Shown here piece after piece: positions 26,623-34,074 of a DNA stretch of 64,000 nucleotides (its first letter is position 1; the number at the start of each line of letters is the position of its first letter). Origin of the DNA: Palsa-504 sp963789225 (GTDB taxonomy: Bacteria; Actinomycetota; Actinomycetes; Streptosporangiales; Streptosporangiaceae); assembly GCA_963789225.1 (NCBI GenBank), contig CAWBKD010000015.1:434001-498000 (forward strand). The letters run 5' to 3'. A model generated the notes under the pieces. That model saw only the letters and a list, made by a program, of their open reading frames with translations, made no database searches and had not been told where the DNA came from. Position numbers and translations under genes: made by a program.

Positions 26623-28324
26623 CACTGCCCTTAAGTTTTCGGTGAAGCGTCCCATTCTGGGTGATTCGACTTCGTGATCTCGATGGTGTAAGTGACTTTT
26701 TCGGTGTGCCGGGTGTGTCGTTCGGCGGCGGTTCTTCCGGAGGTTCGCTTTCGGCTCTGGCGGTGGCGGGGCAGGGCGAGGATCGCGGTGTTCAGGCTGG
26801 CCAGGGGGCTGGCGGGCCGGTGGCCGCAGTGCCGGCAGGGCGTCTCGGCGGCGACGCGGGAGCGGATGAGGCCGAGAACGGCGGTGAACGGGATGAGTCC
26901 CGGGTCGATCCCGGCGTATCCCGCGGCGCGGGCGGCTGCGGTCGCGGTGATGTTGTGGATGAGCAGCAGTGCCCAGGCTTCCTGGCGGGCCAGGTCCGGG
27001 GACTGGCCGCGCAAAGGCCGGCGGGGACCGCGGACCGTCTTCTTCAAATGCAAGAACGCGATTTCGATTTGCCATCTCTCTGCATACAGGACGGTGATCT
27101 CCGCCGCGGGGAATGCCTGATGATCCAGGAGAGTGGTCAGGACCCTCATCCGGCTCGTCTTCACCCGGCCGCTGCGGGCCGTCGCGGTGACGGTGAAGGT
27201 GACCAGCCGCGCCAGGGTGTCCGGGAGCCGTTCCGCCTGCCTGGCCCCGGTCTCGCGGCGGCGCCGGGTGCGCATCCCGTCTGACTCGTGCAGCATGACC
27301 AGCTCAGAGCCGTCGGGCAGGGTCTTCACTGTCTTGAGCGGGACCGACTTCGCGCCGTTCTTGTTCCGCCAGGCCAGGTGAGCGCCGGTGCCGGAGAACC
27401 GGATCCAGCGGTGCATGGAGAAGAACCCGCGGTCGGCGAGGTTCAGCATGCCCGGCCCGAAACTGCCTTCCAGCTCATCAGCCAGGGCGTTCTCGCCGTC
27501 GTGGTAGCCGCCGATCGCGGCGCCGATCCAGCGGAAGGACGCGGTGCGGACATGCGCGACCACCCGCAGCAGCGGCCGGGCGCGCTCCGCGGGCGTGCCG
27601 AACTCGCCTTCGAGCACGTCGCTGCGGTCCAGCTCCATCGTGGTCCCGTCGATCGCGGTGACCTCCAGGCCCTTCCACAGCAGCCCGATCCCGAGCTCCG
27701 CGTCCGGGACGGCCGCGTCCAGCTCGAAGATCCTCTTCATGGCCTGCTCGCCGAGCAGCTTCCTGGCCTGCGAGAATGCCGGGCCAGTCGGTGTCCCCGC
27801 GCCCGGCTTGCGCTGCAGGCCCGGCAGTCCGAACGCTGTCGCCAGCACGCTGTCGTAGCCCGCGCCGGGGAACAGGCACGCGACCAGCACGCAGATCACG
27901 GTCATCTTCGCGTCCAGCACCCGGTCGTACTTATGGCCCGTGGGCGCCTCCCGCAACGCCCGGGCGATCACGTCCTCGGCGAGCAGCGCCTCCAGCAGGC
28001 CCTCCCGGCCCAGGTCCGCGAGCCATTCCATCCAGAAACCCGGCCCGGACGCGACCCGGGCGGCGATCCCCGCCGCATTACCCTCCCCCGGCAGCGGCGC
28101 GGGCGAAGTGGACGCAGGCGTGATGACCATGGCAAACTTGGCAGGCAACAAAGCTCCAGGTGAACGGACAGGGCGTCGATAACCCAGTTCCTACCAGGAG
28201 CTTTGTTCTATTTCCGGGACCATCTGATCCCGTCACGCCGCCGCGATCAACCTGCCGCCAGTTCGTTACCAGGGGACGGAAACCGGACACCAGCAGTCAT
28301 AACTCCGGAAACTTTAGGGCAGTG
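26623..28324 (-). mobile_element. IS4-family insertion sequence, complete, with ~20-bp inverted repeats
   Basis: About 1.7 kb. The left end CACTGCCCTTAAGTTTTCGG (26623-26642) and the right end (28305-28324, read inverted CACTGCCCTAAAGTTTCCGG) match at 18 of 20 positions. A perfect 10-bp duplication flanks the element. One transposase gene fills it on the minus strand. It inserted between the amidohydrolase and the ATP-grasp pair without visibly breaking a gene. Confidence 0.92.
26631..28151 (-). CDS. IS4 family transposase
   Basis: A 506-residue DDE transposase with the IS4 N-terminal domain (about 30-130, DLGREGLLEALLAEDVIARAL). The catalytic core has Asp in AIDGTTMEL, Asp in NLADRGFFS, and the C-terminal YREK signature Y-x2-R-W-x2-E-x6-K in VLYAERWQIEIAFLHLKK. 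The frame is intact and bounded by inverted repeats, so the element may still move. The last residues run into the left inverted repeat. Confidence 0.93.
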   Translation of the reverse strand: MLPAKFAMVITPASTSPAPLPGEGNAAGIAARVASGPGFWMEWLADLGREGLLEALLAEDVIARALREAPTGHKYDRVLDAKMTVICVLVACLFPGAGYDSVLATAFGLPGLQRKPGAGTPTGPAFSQARKLLGEQAMKRIFELDAAVPDAELGIGLLWKGLEVTAIDGTTMELDRSDVLEGEFGTPAERARPLLRVVAHVRTASFRWIGAAIGGYHDGENALADELEGSFGPGMLNLADRGFFSMHRWIRFSGTGAHLAWRNKNGAKSVPLKTVKTLPDGSELVMLHESDGMRTRRRRETGARQAERLPDTLARLVTFTVTATARSGRVKTSRMRVLTTLLDHQAFPAAEITVLYAERWQIEIAFLHLKKTVRGPRRPLRGQSPDLARQEAWALLLIHNITATAAARAAGYAGIDPGLIPFTAVLGLIRSRVAAETPCRHCGHRPASPLASLNTAILALPRHRQSRKRTSGRTAAERHTRHTEKVTYTIEITKSNHPEWDASPKT

Positions 28325-28334
28325 GGGGTTGGGG
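28325..28334. repeat. Target site duplication, right
   Basis: GGGGTTGGGG, identical to the left copy at 26613-26622. It lies 54 bp upstream of the first ATP-grasp start codon. Confidence 0.85.
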
Positions 28335-28353
28335 AGTGTGACAGGTGGGGCGT

Positions 28354-28381
28354 TTGGGGTGAGTGCGGGTGATTGTATAGT
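28354..28381 (+). promoter_or_regulatory. Putative leaderless promoter of the ATP-grasp operon
   Basis: A possible -35 TTGGGG (28354-28359) and a -10 TATAGT (28376-28381) are separated by 16 bp. The ATG at 28388 lies six bases after the -10, which is where transcription should begin, and no ribosome-binding site is visible. This fits the leaderless arrangement common in actinobacteria. Confidence 0.55.
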
Positions 28382-28387
28382 ATCATC

Positions 28388-29299
28388 ATGAGTCACGATC
28401 GGATCATTCTACTCAGTTATGATGACGTCACGCCGCACAATGTTGTGTCTTTCAGGCGTGCTGCCGCCGAGCGGAATATAGAGCTCTGCGAATGGATCCC
28501 GCACCGCATATCTGTCTGGTGCGGTGACGGGCGCGTGGAGCCCTTGTACGAGAATGCTCCCCAAGATCCGGGCGTGATCATCCACCGGACCATCTCCCGA
28601 CTTCGAGGGATCGTAGTCCCCGCGCTGCGGCTATGGGAAAGCGGCGGATGCCTCATTCTTAATGATCTATCCGTCTCGGCCCTGGCGCGGGACAAGCTCG
28701 CGACGGCCATCAAGCTAACCTCGGCGGGCCTGCCTGTGGTGCCGAGCCTGGCATTCTTCCCGTGGGAGGAAATCGTATTCAGCCGCCTGCCGCCCGGCAG
28801 TACAGTCATAAAACCCGCGCACGGGCGGCAAGGACAAGGGGTATCCTTCTTCGCCACGAGGGACGAGGCGGAAGTCGAAGCACGAGCGATTCAGTGGGGG
28901 GACGCCCGTGAAATCCTTTCGGAACACTCCGTAGCCCAGCCGGTTATCGGGCCCGTCGGCCAAGACATACGCGCTTATGTGGTGAATGGTACCTGCGTGG
29001 CCGTGGCGAGGCGGACCGCTAGTGACCCACGTGAGCATAGAGCTAATCTGACGCTGGGAGCGGTGGCGACGCCCCTGCCGCCAGGACATCCGGCTGCTTC
29101 CCTCGCGGCGGCCGCCACCGAGGCGATCGGCCTCGATTACGCTGGCGTGGACATGGTGGAGGACGCAGACCGGGGCCTGCAGATCCTCGAGGTCGACGCC
29201 TGGGCCGGATTCGCGGGTCTTGAACAGGCCACTGGTGCCGATATTTCCGGTCGTATACTCGATATGGCAATGGAGAGGCTCAGGAACGGCCATTCATGA
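28388..29299 (+). CDS. ATP-grasp ligase 1 (RimK-like)
   Basis: A 303-residue protein with the ATP-grasp fold, which joins a carboxylate to an amine or other nucleophile through an acyl phosphate. The ATP-binding region has TVIKPAHGRQGQGV (Lys142, Gly-rich loop 146-151). The metal site is at GVDMVED (Asp255) and ILEVDAW (Glu268, Asp270), where the usual Asn is replaced by Asp. The N-terminal 100 residues form a pre-ATP-grasp domain. The start is ATG 28388; the upstream TTG would lie in the promoter. The gene overlaps the second ligase gene by 4 bp. Codon use is visibly less GC-biased than neighbours, suggesting transfer. The substrate is unknown. Confidence 0.85.
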   Translation: MSHDRIILLSYDDVTPHNVVSFRRAAAERNIELCEWIPHRISVWCGDGRVEPLYENAPQDPGVIIHRTISRLRGIVVPALRLWESGGCLILNDLSVSALARDKLATAIKLTSAGLPVVPSLAFFPWEEIVFSRLPPGSTVIKPAHGRQGQGVSFFATRDEAEVEARAIQWGDAREILSEHSVAQPVIGPVGQDIRAYVVNGTCVAVARRTASDPREHRANLTLGAVATPLPPGHPAASLAAAATEAIGLDYAGVDMVEDADRGLQILEVDAWAGFAGLEQATGADISGRILDMAMERLRNGHS

Positions 29300-30228
29300 C
29301 GACTTGCTTTGGCGTGACCTGGAATCCGCTTGCGCCCAATGTGCCTAACGCCCTCGCGGCGGCATGCCAGCGGCTCGATGTCCCATTCCGGATAATTGAC
29401 CTAAAATCACTGACTACCACGATCCATGCGGAACTTGCCGTCTATGACAAGGATGGCCCGGTTAGCGTTGGCTTTATTTCCCCGACCCTATTTTACTGGC
29501 AGGAACAGGCCACCGTTGCCCTTGACGTGCTCATGATGCAGGGTTGCCGGATGCTCAACAGCGTTGCGGCTTCCCTGACCGCTGACGATAAAGCCGCAAC
29601 CGCCCTCGCTTTGACGAAGGCAGGGGTCGCGCAAGTTGCCACTACCGCCGTTGCGTCAGGCTTCGAGCAGGTGAAGGATGCGGCAAAAAGTTACGGTTAC
29701 CCCATAATCATAAAGCGCACACATGGTGGTCAGGGGCGGTGGGTTCGCCTAGCGCACGACAGCAAAGAATTGGAGCGCGCTACCGCGGAGCTACAGGAAG
29801 AAGGGCCTGGGATGATATTGGTCCAGCCCGTCGGCGCGGCACGACTCGGCGAGAGCGTCCGCATTATCGTGACGGCTGGAGTCGTCCGCGCCGCGACGGT
29901 GCGCCATGCGGTGGGCACTGAATGGAGATCAAACATTTCTGCTGGCGGTACGCAGGCACCGACGAAACTCAGCGCGGCTGAACGGGATCTCGCACTGGCG
30001 GCGACCAACGCGGTCGGGCTCGGGCATGCCGGAGTTGACCTGCTTCGCTCATCCGCGGGTCCGGTAGTACTGGAAGTAAATTCCTGTCCAGATTTCACCA
30101 GCATGACGCCGTATGTGAAAGACGACTTGGCCGCTATCGTGATCGAGCAGACGCTGCAATTGGGTGATAGGGCGTTATCAGTCCCGAGTTACGCCATCCC
30201 CGGTGCGCAGGTCAGTTGTCGTGGTTGA
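29296..30228 (+). CDS. ATP-grasp ligase 2 (RimK-like)
   Basis: A 310-residue second ATP-grasp enzyme, coupled to the first by ATGA. Key features are IIIKRTHGGQGRWV (Lys140, loop 144-147), VRIIVTAG, AGVDLL and VLEVNSCPDF (Glu260, Asn262), the standard metal-binding EVN. The two proteins are similar in size and layout but clearly diverged, so they probably act on successive or different acceptors. No peptide precursor, transporter or methyltransferase is adjacent. The 3' end overlaps a small convergent ORF by 17 bp. Tandem RimK-like ligases occur in graspetide clusters and in amino-acid ligation pathways; neither is proven here. Confidence 0.85.
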   Translation: MTTCFGVTWNPLAPNVPNALAAACQRLDVPFRIIDLKSLTTTIHAELAVYDKDGPVSVGFISPTLFYWQEQATVALDVLMMQGCRMLNSVAASLTADDKAATALALTKAGVAQVATTAVASGFEQVKDAAKSYGYPIIIKRTHGGQGRWVRLAHDSKELERATAELQEEGPGMILVQPVGAARLGESVRIIVTAGVVRAATVRHAVGTEWRSNISAGGTQAPTKLSAAERDLALAATNAVGLGHAGVDLLRSSAGPVVLEVNSCPDFTSMTPYVKDDLAAIVIEQTLQLGDRALSVPSYAIPGAQVSCRG

Positions 30229-30373
30229 TGGCGTCGAGGACCTGGCGGAGGTGGTCGGGCCCGGTAAGCCGGATCGCGTCTCCCCGTACGAGCACTTCGG
30301 CTTCCGGCGCATCGGTAACCTCCGCATGCCCGAAGGCGCGCCGGTCCAGACGGCAATGTGGCGCGCGCCTCAT
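30212..30373 (-). CDS. Small uncharacterised protein (53 aa) coupled to the membrane protein gene
   Basis: The start ATG overlaps the stop of the upstream gene in the arrangement TGATG, which strongly suggests translational coupling. The product has a basic N-terminus, then AEVLVRGDAIRLTGPDHLRQVLDAINHDN, which looks like a compact beta-alpha unit with strands and a helix, not random shadow sequence. It is too short for routine gene calling. I do not recognise it. Confidence 0.5.
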   Translation of the reverse strand: MRRAPHCRLDRRAFGHAEVTDAPEAEVLVRGDAIRLTGPDHLRQVLDAINHDN

Positions 30374-31179
30374 CAGACAAAGGTCGAGGCCGTGACCGTT
30401 GCCGATGGGCTGTCGGCCGGGTCCGGTGTTCCGGCCTGGGCCCGCTGAGGCAGGAACAGGCAGAGCGCCGCGACAAAGGCCAGAATCTTCGACAGCGCGT
30501 TAAACGCGAGGGGGACCGGCGCGGAGGGGTACGCAAATCCGGTCAGCCCCCAGACCGCGAAGACCGCCAGCATCAACGCGAAGGAAAAGAAGGCGGCCCT
30601 GGACAGCTTCACCATCGGGGAGAACGTCAGCAGCGAGAGCGTGGTCGCCTCGACGAGGAACAGCGGAACGAAGAACAGGGCCCGGTACAGGGCCGGGTCG
30701 GGAGCAATCGCGGGGTAGGTCCTGGCCATGACGATGAGGTCAAACGGGAACTCGAAGATCATCGGTGCAGCCATGGCGGCGATGGCGGCGCTGGCCAGCA
30801 TGACGCCCTGGCTTTGCGAGCGGCCGATGATGAGAACGACCATGAAGATGGCCACGACGCAGATGGCGGTAACCGGGGCGACATTATTCGCCGGTACGGC
30901 GTGAAGCAGGTGTTCCTGGCGCGCCTGCTTGGCGTAGATGGTCAGACAGACCAGGAACGCCGCAATCGCAAGCACCCAGGTGACGAGGATGAGGAACCTG
31001 GCTGTCTGGCTGGGCTTCGCGGGCCGGAACGGGAGACGGAGCCGCACTCCCGCGTACGCCACACCTACCGCGGCGGCCAGCAGGACCAGGCCGAGCACGA
31101 TCCTGGCGGAACCGGCATAGCTGATCCAGGTCCCTGATTGAGTGACGGCGGCGTGTGCCGACGCGGATGGCATCTTCAT
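30373..31179 (-). CDS. Seven-helix integral membrane protein, unknown function
   Basis: A 268-residue protein with about seven hydrophobic segments (for example IVLGLVLLAAAVGVAYAGV, FLILVTWVLAIAAFLVCLTIY, VTAICVVAIFMVVLIIG, FFSFALMLAVFAVWGLTGFAY and ILAFVAALCLFLP). No family is recognised. Its promoter carries two copies of an ACTTTG-N5-CAAAGT dyad at 31197-31236, suggesting repression by a dimeric regulator encoded elsewhere. It is translationally coupled to the 53-residue ORF downstream. Confidence 0.8.
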   Translation of the reverse strand: MKMPSASAHAAVTQSGTWISYAGSARIVLGLVLLAAAVGVAYAGVRLRLPFRPAKPSQTARFLILVTWVLAIAAFLVCLTIYAKQARQEHLLHAVPANNVAPVTAICVVAIFMVVLIIGRSQSQGVMLASAAIAAMAAPMIFEFPFDLIVMARTYPAIAPDPALYRALFFVPLFLVEATTLSLLTFSPMVKLSRAAFFSFALMLAVFAVWGLTGFAYPSAPVPLAFNALSKILAFVAALCLFLPQRAQAGTPDPADSPSATVTASTFV

Positions 31180-31196
31180 GACCAGCCCCTTCGTTT

Positions 31197-31236
31197 ACTT
31201 TGTACTGCAAAGCTAGATCACTTTGTGCCGCAAAGT
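31197..31236. promoter_or_regulatory. Pair of ACTTTG-N5-CAAAG dyads upstream of the membrane protein
   Basis: ACTTTGTACTGCAAAGC (31197-31213) and ACTTTGTGCCGCAAAGT (31220-31236) are 23 bp apart, about two helical turns on one face. The second is a perfect 6-5-6 palindrome. They lie 18 bp upstream of the start codon at 31179, where a repressor would block transcription. A PadR- or MarR-type regulator is plausible, but none is encoded next door. Confidence 0.6.
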
Positions 31237-31313
31237 CAAGAGGCTGCACGGATCGGCGCGCATCGACCTGGTGAAGCAGCAACTCCTCAGCCTCTGCGCG
31301 AGTTTGGTCTGAG

Positions 31314-31515
31314 TTAGTTCCAGTGGATATTGCGGACCGTGGTCGCGTAGCGGTGCAGCCACGCTCGCAGCGGGCCGTCGGTGGACGGCGTGATCGACAG
31401 CCCAGCCAACGTGGCGATAGTGTCCGCCACCTGGACCACGGTCTTGTGATCGGGCCGGTCTCGGTACCAGGAGGAGACGGACGGCTCTGCCTTCGCGATA
31501 CTGATGGTGTGTATC
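31314..31515 (-). pseudogene. Possible gene remnant without start codon
   Basis: Leftwards a frame reads IAKAEPSVSSWYRDRP, then TVVQVADTIATLAGLSITP and ends LRAWLHRYATTVRNIHWN at a TAA (31316-31314). The composition and amphipathic helices resemble real protein, but no start codon or upstream domain is visible. It may be the C-terminal end of a lost gene. I cannot name the family. Confidence 0.25.
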
Positions 31516-32072
31516 CGGGTGAAGGGGAGAGACGCTCGGCAAGTAGGCGGTTCGCCGGGCCAATAGAGACAATTGCGCAGGGAGTTGCGCAGCGCGTCAT
31601 CGATCTCGTCCTCGAGTCGCTGGACGTGAACGCACTGATCGAGCGGATCAACCTGAACGCCGTGCTGGCGCGGGTGGAGCTGAACGACGTGCTCCGCCGC
31701 GTGGACCTCAACGAGGTGATCGACCAGGTAGACCTTAACGAGGTGATCGACCGGGTAGACGTCAACCAGGTCCTCGACCGGGTGGACGTGGACCGGCTGG
31801 TGGCCCGCCTGGATATGAACGCACTCATCGAACGCGTGGACGTCAACGAGATCGTCGGCCGCATCGATATCGAGGCGCTGGTGAAGAACACCGATCTCGG
31901 TGCCGTCATGGTTAGCTCGTCTACCTCACTCCTCACCGAGGCCGTCGACCTGGGACGAAGCCACGCAGTCAGCCTGGACGACACTCTCGCCCGCTGGGTA
32001 AGCCGGCTACGGCGAAACCACACCGAACGACCAGGGCCGCCCGCGTTGGTGAACCCGCAGGAGGAGTCGTGA
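31509..32072 (+). CDS. Protein with ten 9-residue repeats, upstream of an RDD protein
   Basis: About 187 residues if GTG 31509 is the start (uncertain; the open frame continues upstream to 31323). After a helical N-terminus (IETIAQGVAQRVIDLVLESLDV), residues 41-130 consist of ten consecutive 9-residue units of the pattern N-[AED]-[VL]-[IL]-x-R-V-[DE]-[LV], such as NEVIDRVDV. Hydrophobic positions recur at every unit, which predicts an extended solenoid or an amphipathic rod. The stop overlaps the GTG of an RDD membrane protein (GTGA). Similar Asn/Asp-Val repeats precede RDD domains in other actinobacteria. The function is unknown. Confidence 0.75.
   Translation: MYPGEGERRSASRRFAGPIETIAQGVAQRVIDLVLESLDVNALIERINLNAVLARVELNDVLRRVDLNEVIDQVDLNEVIDRVDVNQVLDRVDVDRLVARLDMNALIERVDVNEIVGRIDIEALVKNTDLGAVMVSSSTSLLTEAVDLGRSHAVSLDDTLARWVSRLRRNHTERPGPPALVNPQEES
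31629..31898 (+). repeat. Coding 27-bp repeat array (ten units)
   Basis: The DNA encodes ten units of nine residues with variable third positions, so selection acts on the protein pattern more than on the DNA. Units 4 and 5 (NEVIDQVDL and NEVIDRVDV) are the most alike, and the last unit (EALVKNTDL) is the most degenerate. Confidence 0.8.
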
Positions 32073-32641
32073 CGGGGCCCGCCGACGCCGGGCTGCCGGT
32101 GGCGACACCGGGTGGCGCTCCCGCACCGCGCGTACCGCTCACTACCCGGCAGCACCTGAGGGGGCACTACGCCGGGTTCGCCTCGCGCTTTATCTCGTTC
32201 GTATTCGACTGCGCCATTAGCATCGGGGTGTTCGAGCTCACCCTCGTGGCCGCCTCATTCGCCGCCAGCGTGCTCGCCGGAACCTCCATCCACTGGAGCA
32301 GGGGCAACACCTGGGTGATCCTCGGCTTCTTTGCCTGGGAGTTCTTGTACTACGCGTACTTCTGGACGGCGAGCGGGAAGACGCCCGGCATGGTGCTGCT
32401 CGGCGTGCAGGTGGTCGGCGAGGAGGGCGGCCACGCGGGGACCCGGCGCGGGCTCATTCGAACACTGGCCTTTCCGCTCAGCTTCATCCTGGCGGGGTTC
32501 GGCTTCCTCGGTATCCTGCTCGGGCGTGATCGCCGCGCGCTGCACGACGTCATCGCCGGCACCGCGGTCGTGTACTGCTGGGACGCGCGGGAAGCGCGGC
32601 TCCGGTCCCTCGCTCGTCGCAGCGCCGCTCGGCGCCGGTAG
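32069..32641 (+). CDS. RDD family membrane protein
   Basis: A 190-residue protein with the RDD domain, named for conserved Arg-Asp-Asp. Here the Arg and first Asp lie in GFASRFISFVFDCAISIGVFELTL. The domain has three or four membrane segments and ends with GRDRRALHDVIAGTAVVY, the conserved C-terminal motif (R-R-A-L-H-D). Its GTG start overlaps the repeat-protein stop. The domain function is poorly known (transport has been proposed for relatives). It is followed by a strong hairpin at 32708-32750. Confidence 0.88.
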   Translation: MTGPADAGLPVATPGGAPAPRVPLTTRQHLRGHYAGFASRFISFVFDCAISIGVFELTLVAASFAASVLAGTSIHWSRGNTWVILGFFAWEFLYYAYFWTASGKTPGMVLLGVQVVGEEGGHAGTRRGLIRTLAFPLSFILAGFGFLGILLGRDRRALHDVIAGTAVVYCWDAREARLRSLARRSAARRR

Positions 32642-32707
32642 GGCGACCATCACCTAACCCGGGGCGATACGGATGAGGGTGGTCAGGAAGCAGTCAACAG
32701 CGGCCAA

Positions 32708-32750
32708 CCGGCCGGAAGCGGGCGGATGGGCTCGCCTCGCTTCCGGCCGG
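32708..32750. terminator. Bidirectional terminator-like hairpin
   Basis: A perfect 13-bp stem (CCGGCCGGAAGCG pairing with CGCTTCCGGCCGG) encloses a 17-base loop that may pair further. It lies between the ends of the convergent RDD and coiled-coil genes. No T-run follows, as is common in high-GC actinobacteria. Confidence 0.75.
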
Positions 32751-32794
32751 GATGGTGCGTGAGTTGGGACCGTACTGGTGTGCGTGGGGTGGGG

Positions 32795-33733
32795 TCAGAG
32801 TGACTCGGGGGCCCCGGGTTCTTCCGGGGCCGGGCCGGGTGCGGGCTCGGCGTGCGCGGCGGGTCCGGGCTCCGCGTGCGCGGCGGGTCCGGGCTCCGCG
32901 TGCGCTTGGGCGGGCGCGGACTGCTCGTGAGCGGTACCGAGGATGCGCTCGGCCATGTTCACTATGCGGTCGGCGCCCTCACGGACCTGGTCGAAGCGCT
33001 CGAGGAACCGCTCGATCCGGACCTGGAGCCGCTCGACGGGATCACGCCGCGGATCGCTGTGCTGCGGGCCGTGCGGGCCGTGGTGAGCGCGGGGCGGCTC
33101 CGGGGGTCGAGGCGGGCGCGGAGGCCGAGGCGGACGCGGGGGCTCGTGGCGCCGAGGCCCGCGGTGTCGGTATTGACGGGGCTCGTCGGCGAGTGCTTCT
33201 GCCTCGCTGGCCGCTACCTCCGCGGCGTCGGCGGCTTGTTCGGCGGTGTAGGCGGCTTCCTCCGCCGCTTGGACCTGCCGCTCGGCCGATTCGGCTCGGC
33301 TACGAGCGTGTTCGGCGGCGGCCCTGGCCTCATCTGCTCGCCGCAGGGCCCGGTCGATCTCCGTTTCGTCCGCCCACTCTTGCGTCATCTCGGCGGCTTC
33401 CTGGGCCATATCGGCGGCCTCTTCCGCCGCGTCGGCGGCCTCTTCCAGTCGTTCGGCGCGCTCCCGGGCCCGCTCGGCGCGGTCGCGCGCCTGGTCAGCC
33501 AGGCGCCGGGCCTGGTCGGCCGCCTCCTGGGCATCGAACTCGGTGTCGTCAAACTCGGTGTCGTCGAGGTTGGCTTCCCCGGCCGGGTCGGCGGAGCGGT
33601 CGTCAACGTGCGCGTCGTCCACGGGGGCACCGTTGCGGTCTTCCTCGACGGCGCGCCGGGCCACGCTATAGGGTTCGCCGGTCTCGGCCATGCGCTGGCG
33701 GGTAGCGGCCTTCCTGGCCTTGTCCTCAGTCAT
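32795..33733 (-). CDS. Coiled-coil Ala/Glu/Arg-rich protein
   Basis: About 312 residues. The ATG at 33733 is preferred over the one at 33739 because AGGAAG lies eight bases ahead of it. The N-terminus has KAATRQRMAETGEPYSVARRAV, a motif also seen (with ETGxxYxxA) in the phosphotransferase-like protein at 205. Residues 60-190 are a long Ala/Glu/Arg heptad coiled coil (ARDRAERARERAERLEEAAD and similar), then a His/Pro-rich linker (PPRPPRPPRPPRPP) and a second helix (VERLQVRIERFLERFDQVREG). The C-terminus repeats HAEPGPAA. No function is known; a scaffold-like or DNA-associated role is conceivable. Confidence 0.75.
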   Translation of the reverse strand: MTEDKARKAATRQRMAETGEPYSVARRAVEEDRNGAPVDDAHVDDRSADPAGEANLDDTEFDDTEFDAQEAADQARRLADQARDRAERARERAERLEEAADAAEEAADMAQEAAEMTQEWADETEIDRALRRADEARAAAEHARSRAESAERQVQAAEEAAYTAEQAADAAEVAASEAEALADEPRQYRHRGPRRHEPPRPPRPPRPPRPPEPPRAHHGPHGPQHSDPRRDPVERLQVRIERFLERFDQVREGADRIVNMAERILGTAHEQSAPAQAHAEPGPAAHAEPGPAAHAEPAPGPAPEEPGAPESL

Positions 33734-34074
33734 GATCATTTCTTCCTGACGGGTCTGCCCGCGTCTGCCCGCCATGGTGAAAGGTCATGACTAGGAGAAA
33801 TGCACGCGAGTCGTGGACCCTTGTCCTCTTCGCCGCCGACGGCGCGGGCCGGTGGGTGGCTCGGAAGCGGGCAGGCGGTGCGCTGCCACTAGAGGCAGAG
33901 TACTTCACGATATAACGCGTTGCAAGGGTGGCGGGGCAGGATATTCCGCGGGGGCGCATCTAGCTGGCGCGGGACCGGTCATTCTCCCGGATCGGGCCGG
34001 GGCCGTAACGTTTCCGGAGCGCTTTGTCTCTACTGTGAGCCTTAGTTCGCCTGGTCGGCTAAGGAGACCTCCTG
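33734..34074. other. Divergent promoter gap
   Basis: No gene is visible. The gap separates the coiled-coil gene (leftward) and the 7TM protein (rightward). It contains an AT-richer spot near 33905-33920 (CACGATATAACGCG) that may hold a promoter, and AAGGAGACC before the GTG at 34075. Confidence 0.4.

Noticed and set aside
28152..28387. Search for a precursor peptide ahead of the ATP-grasp genes
   Set aside because: Only the IS end, the target duplication and a promoter are visible; no short ORF with a repeated core peptide was found.
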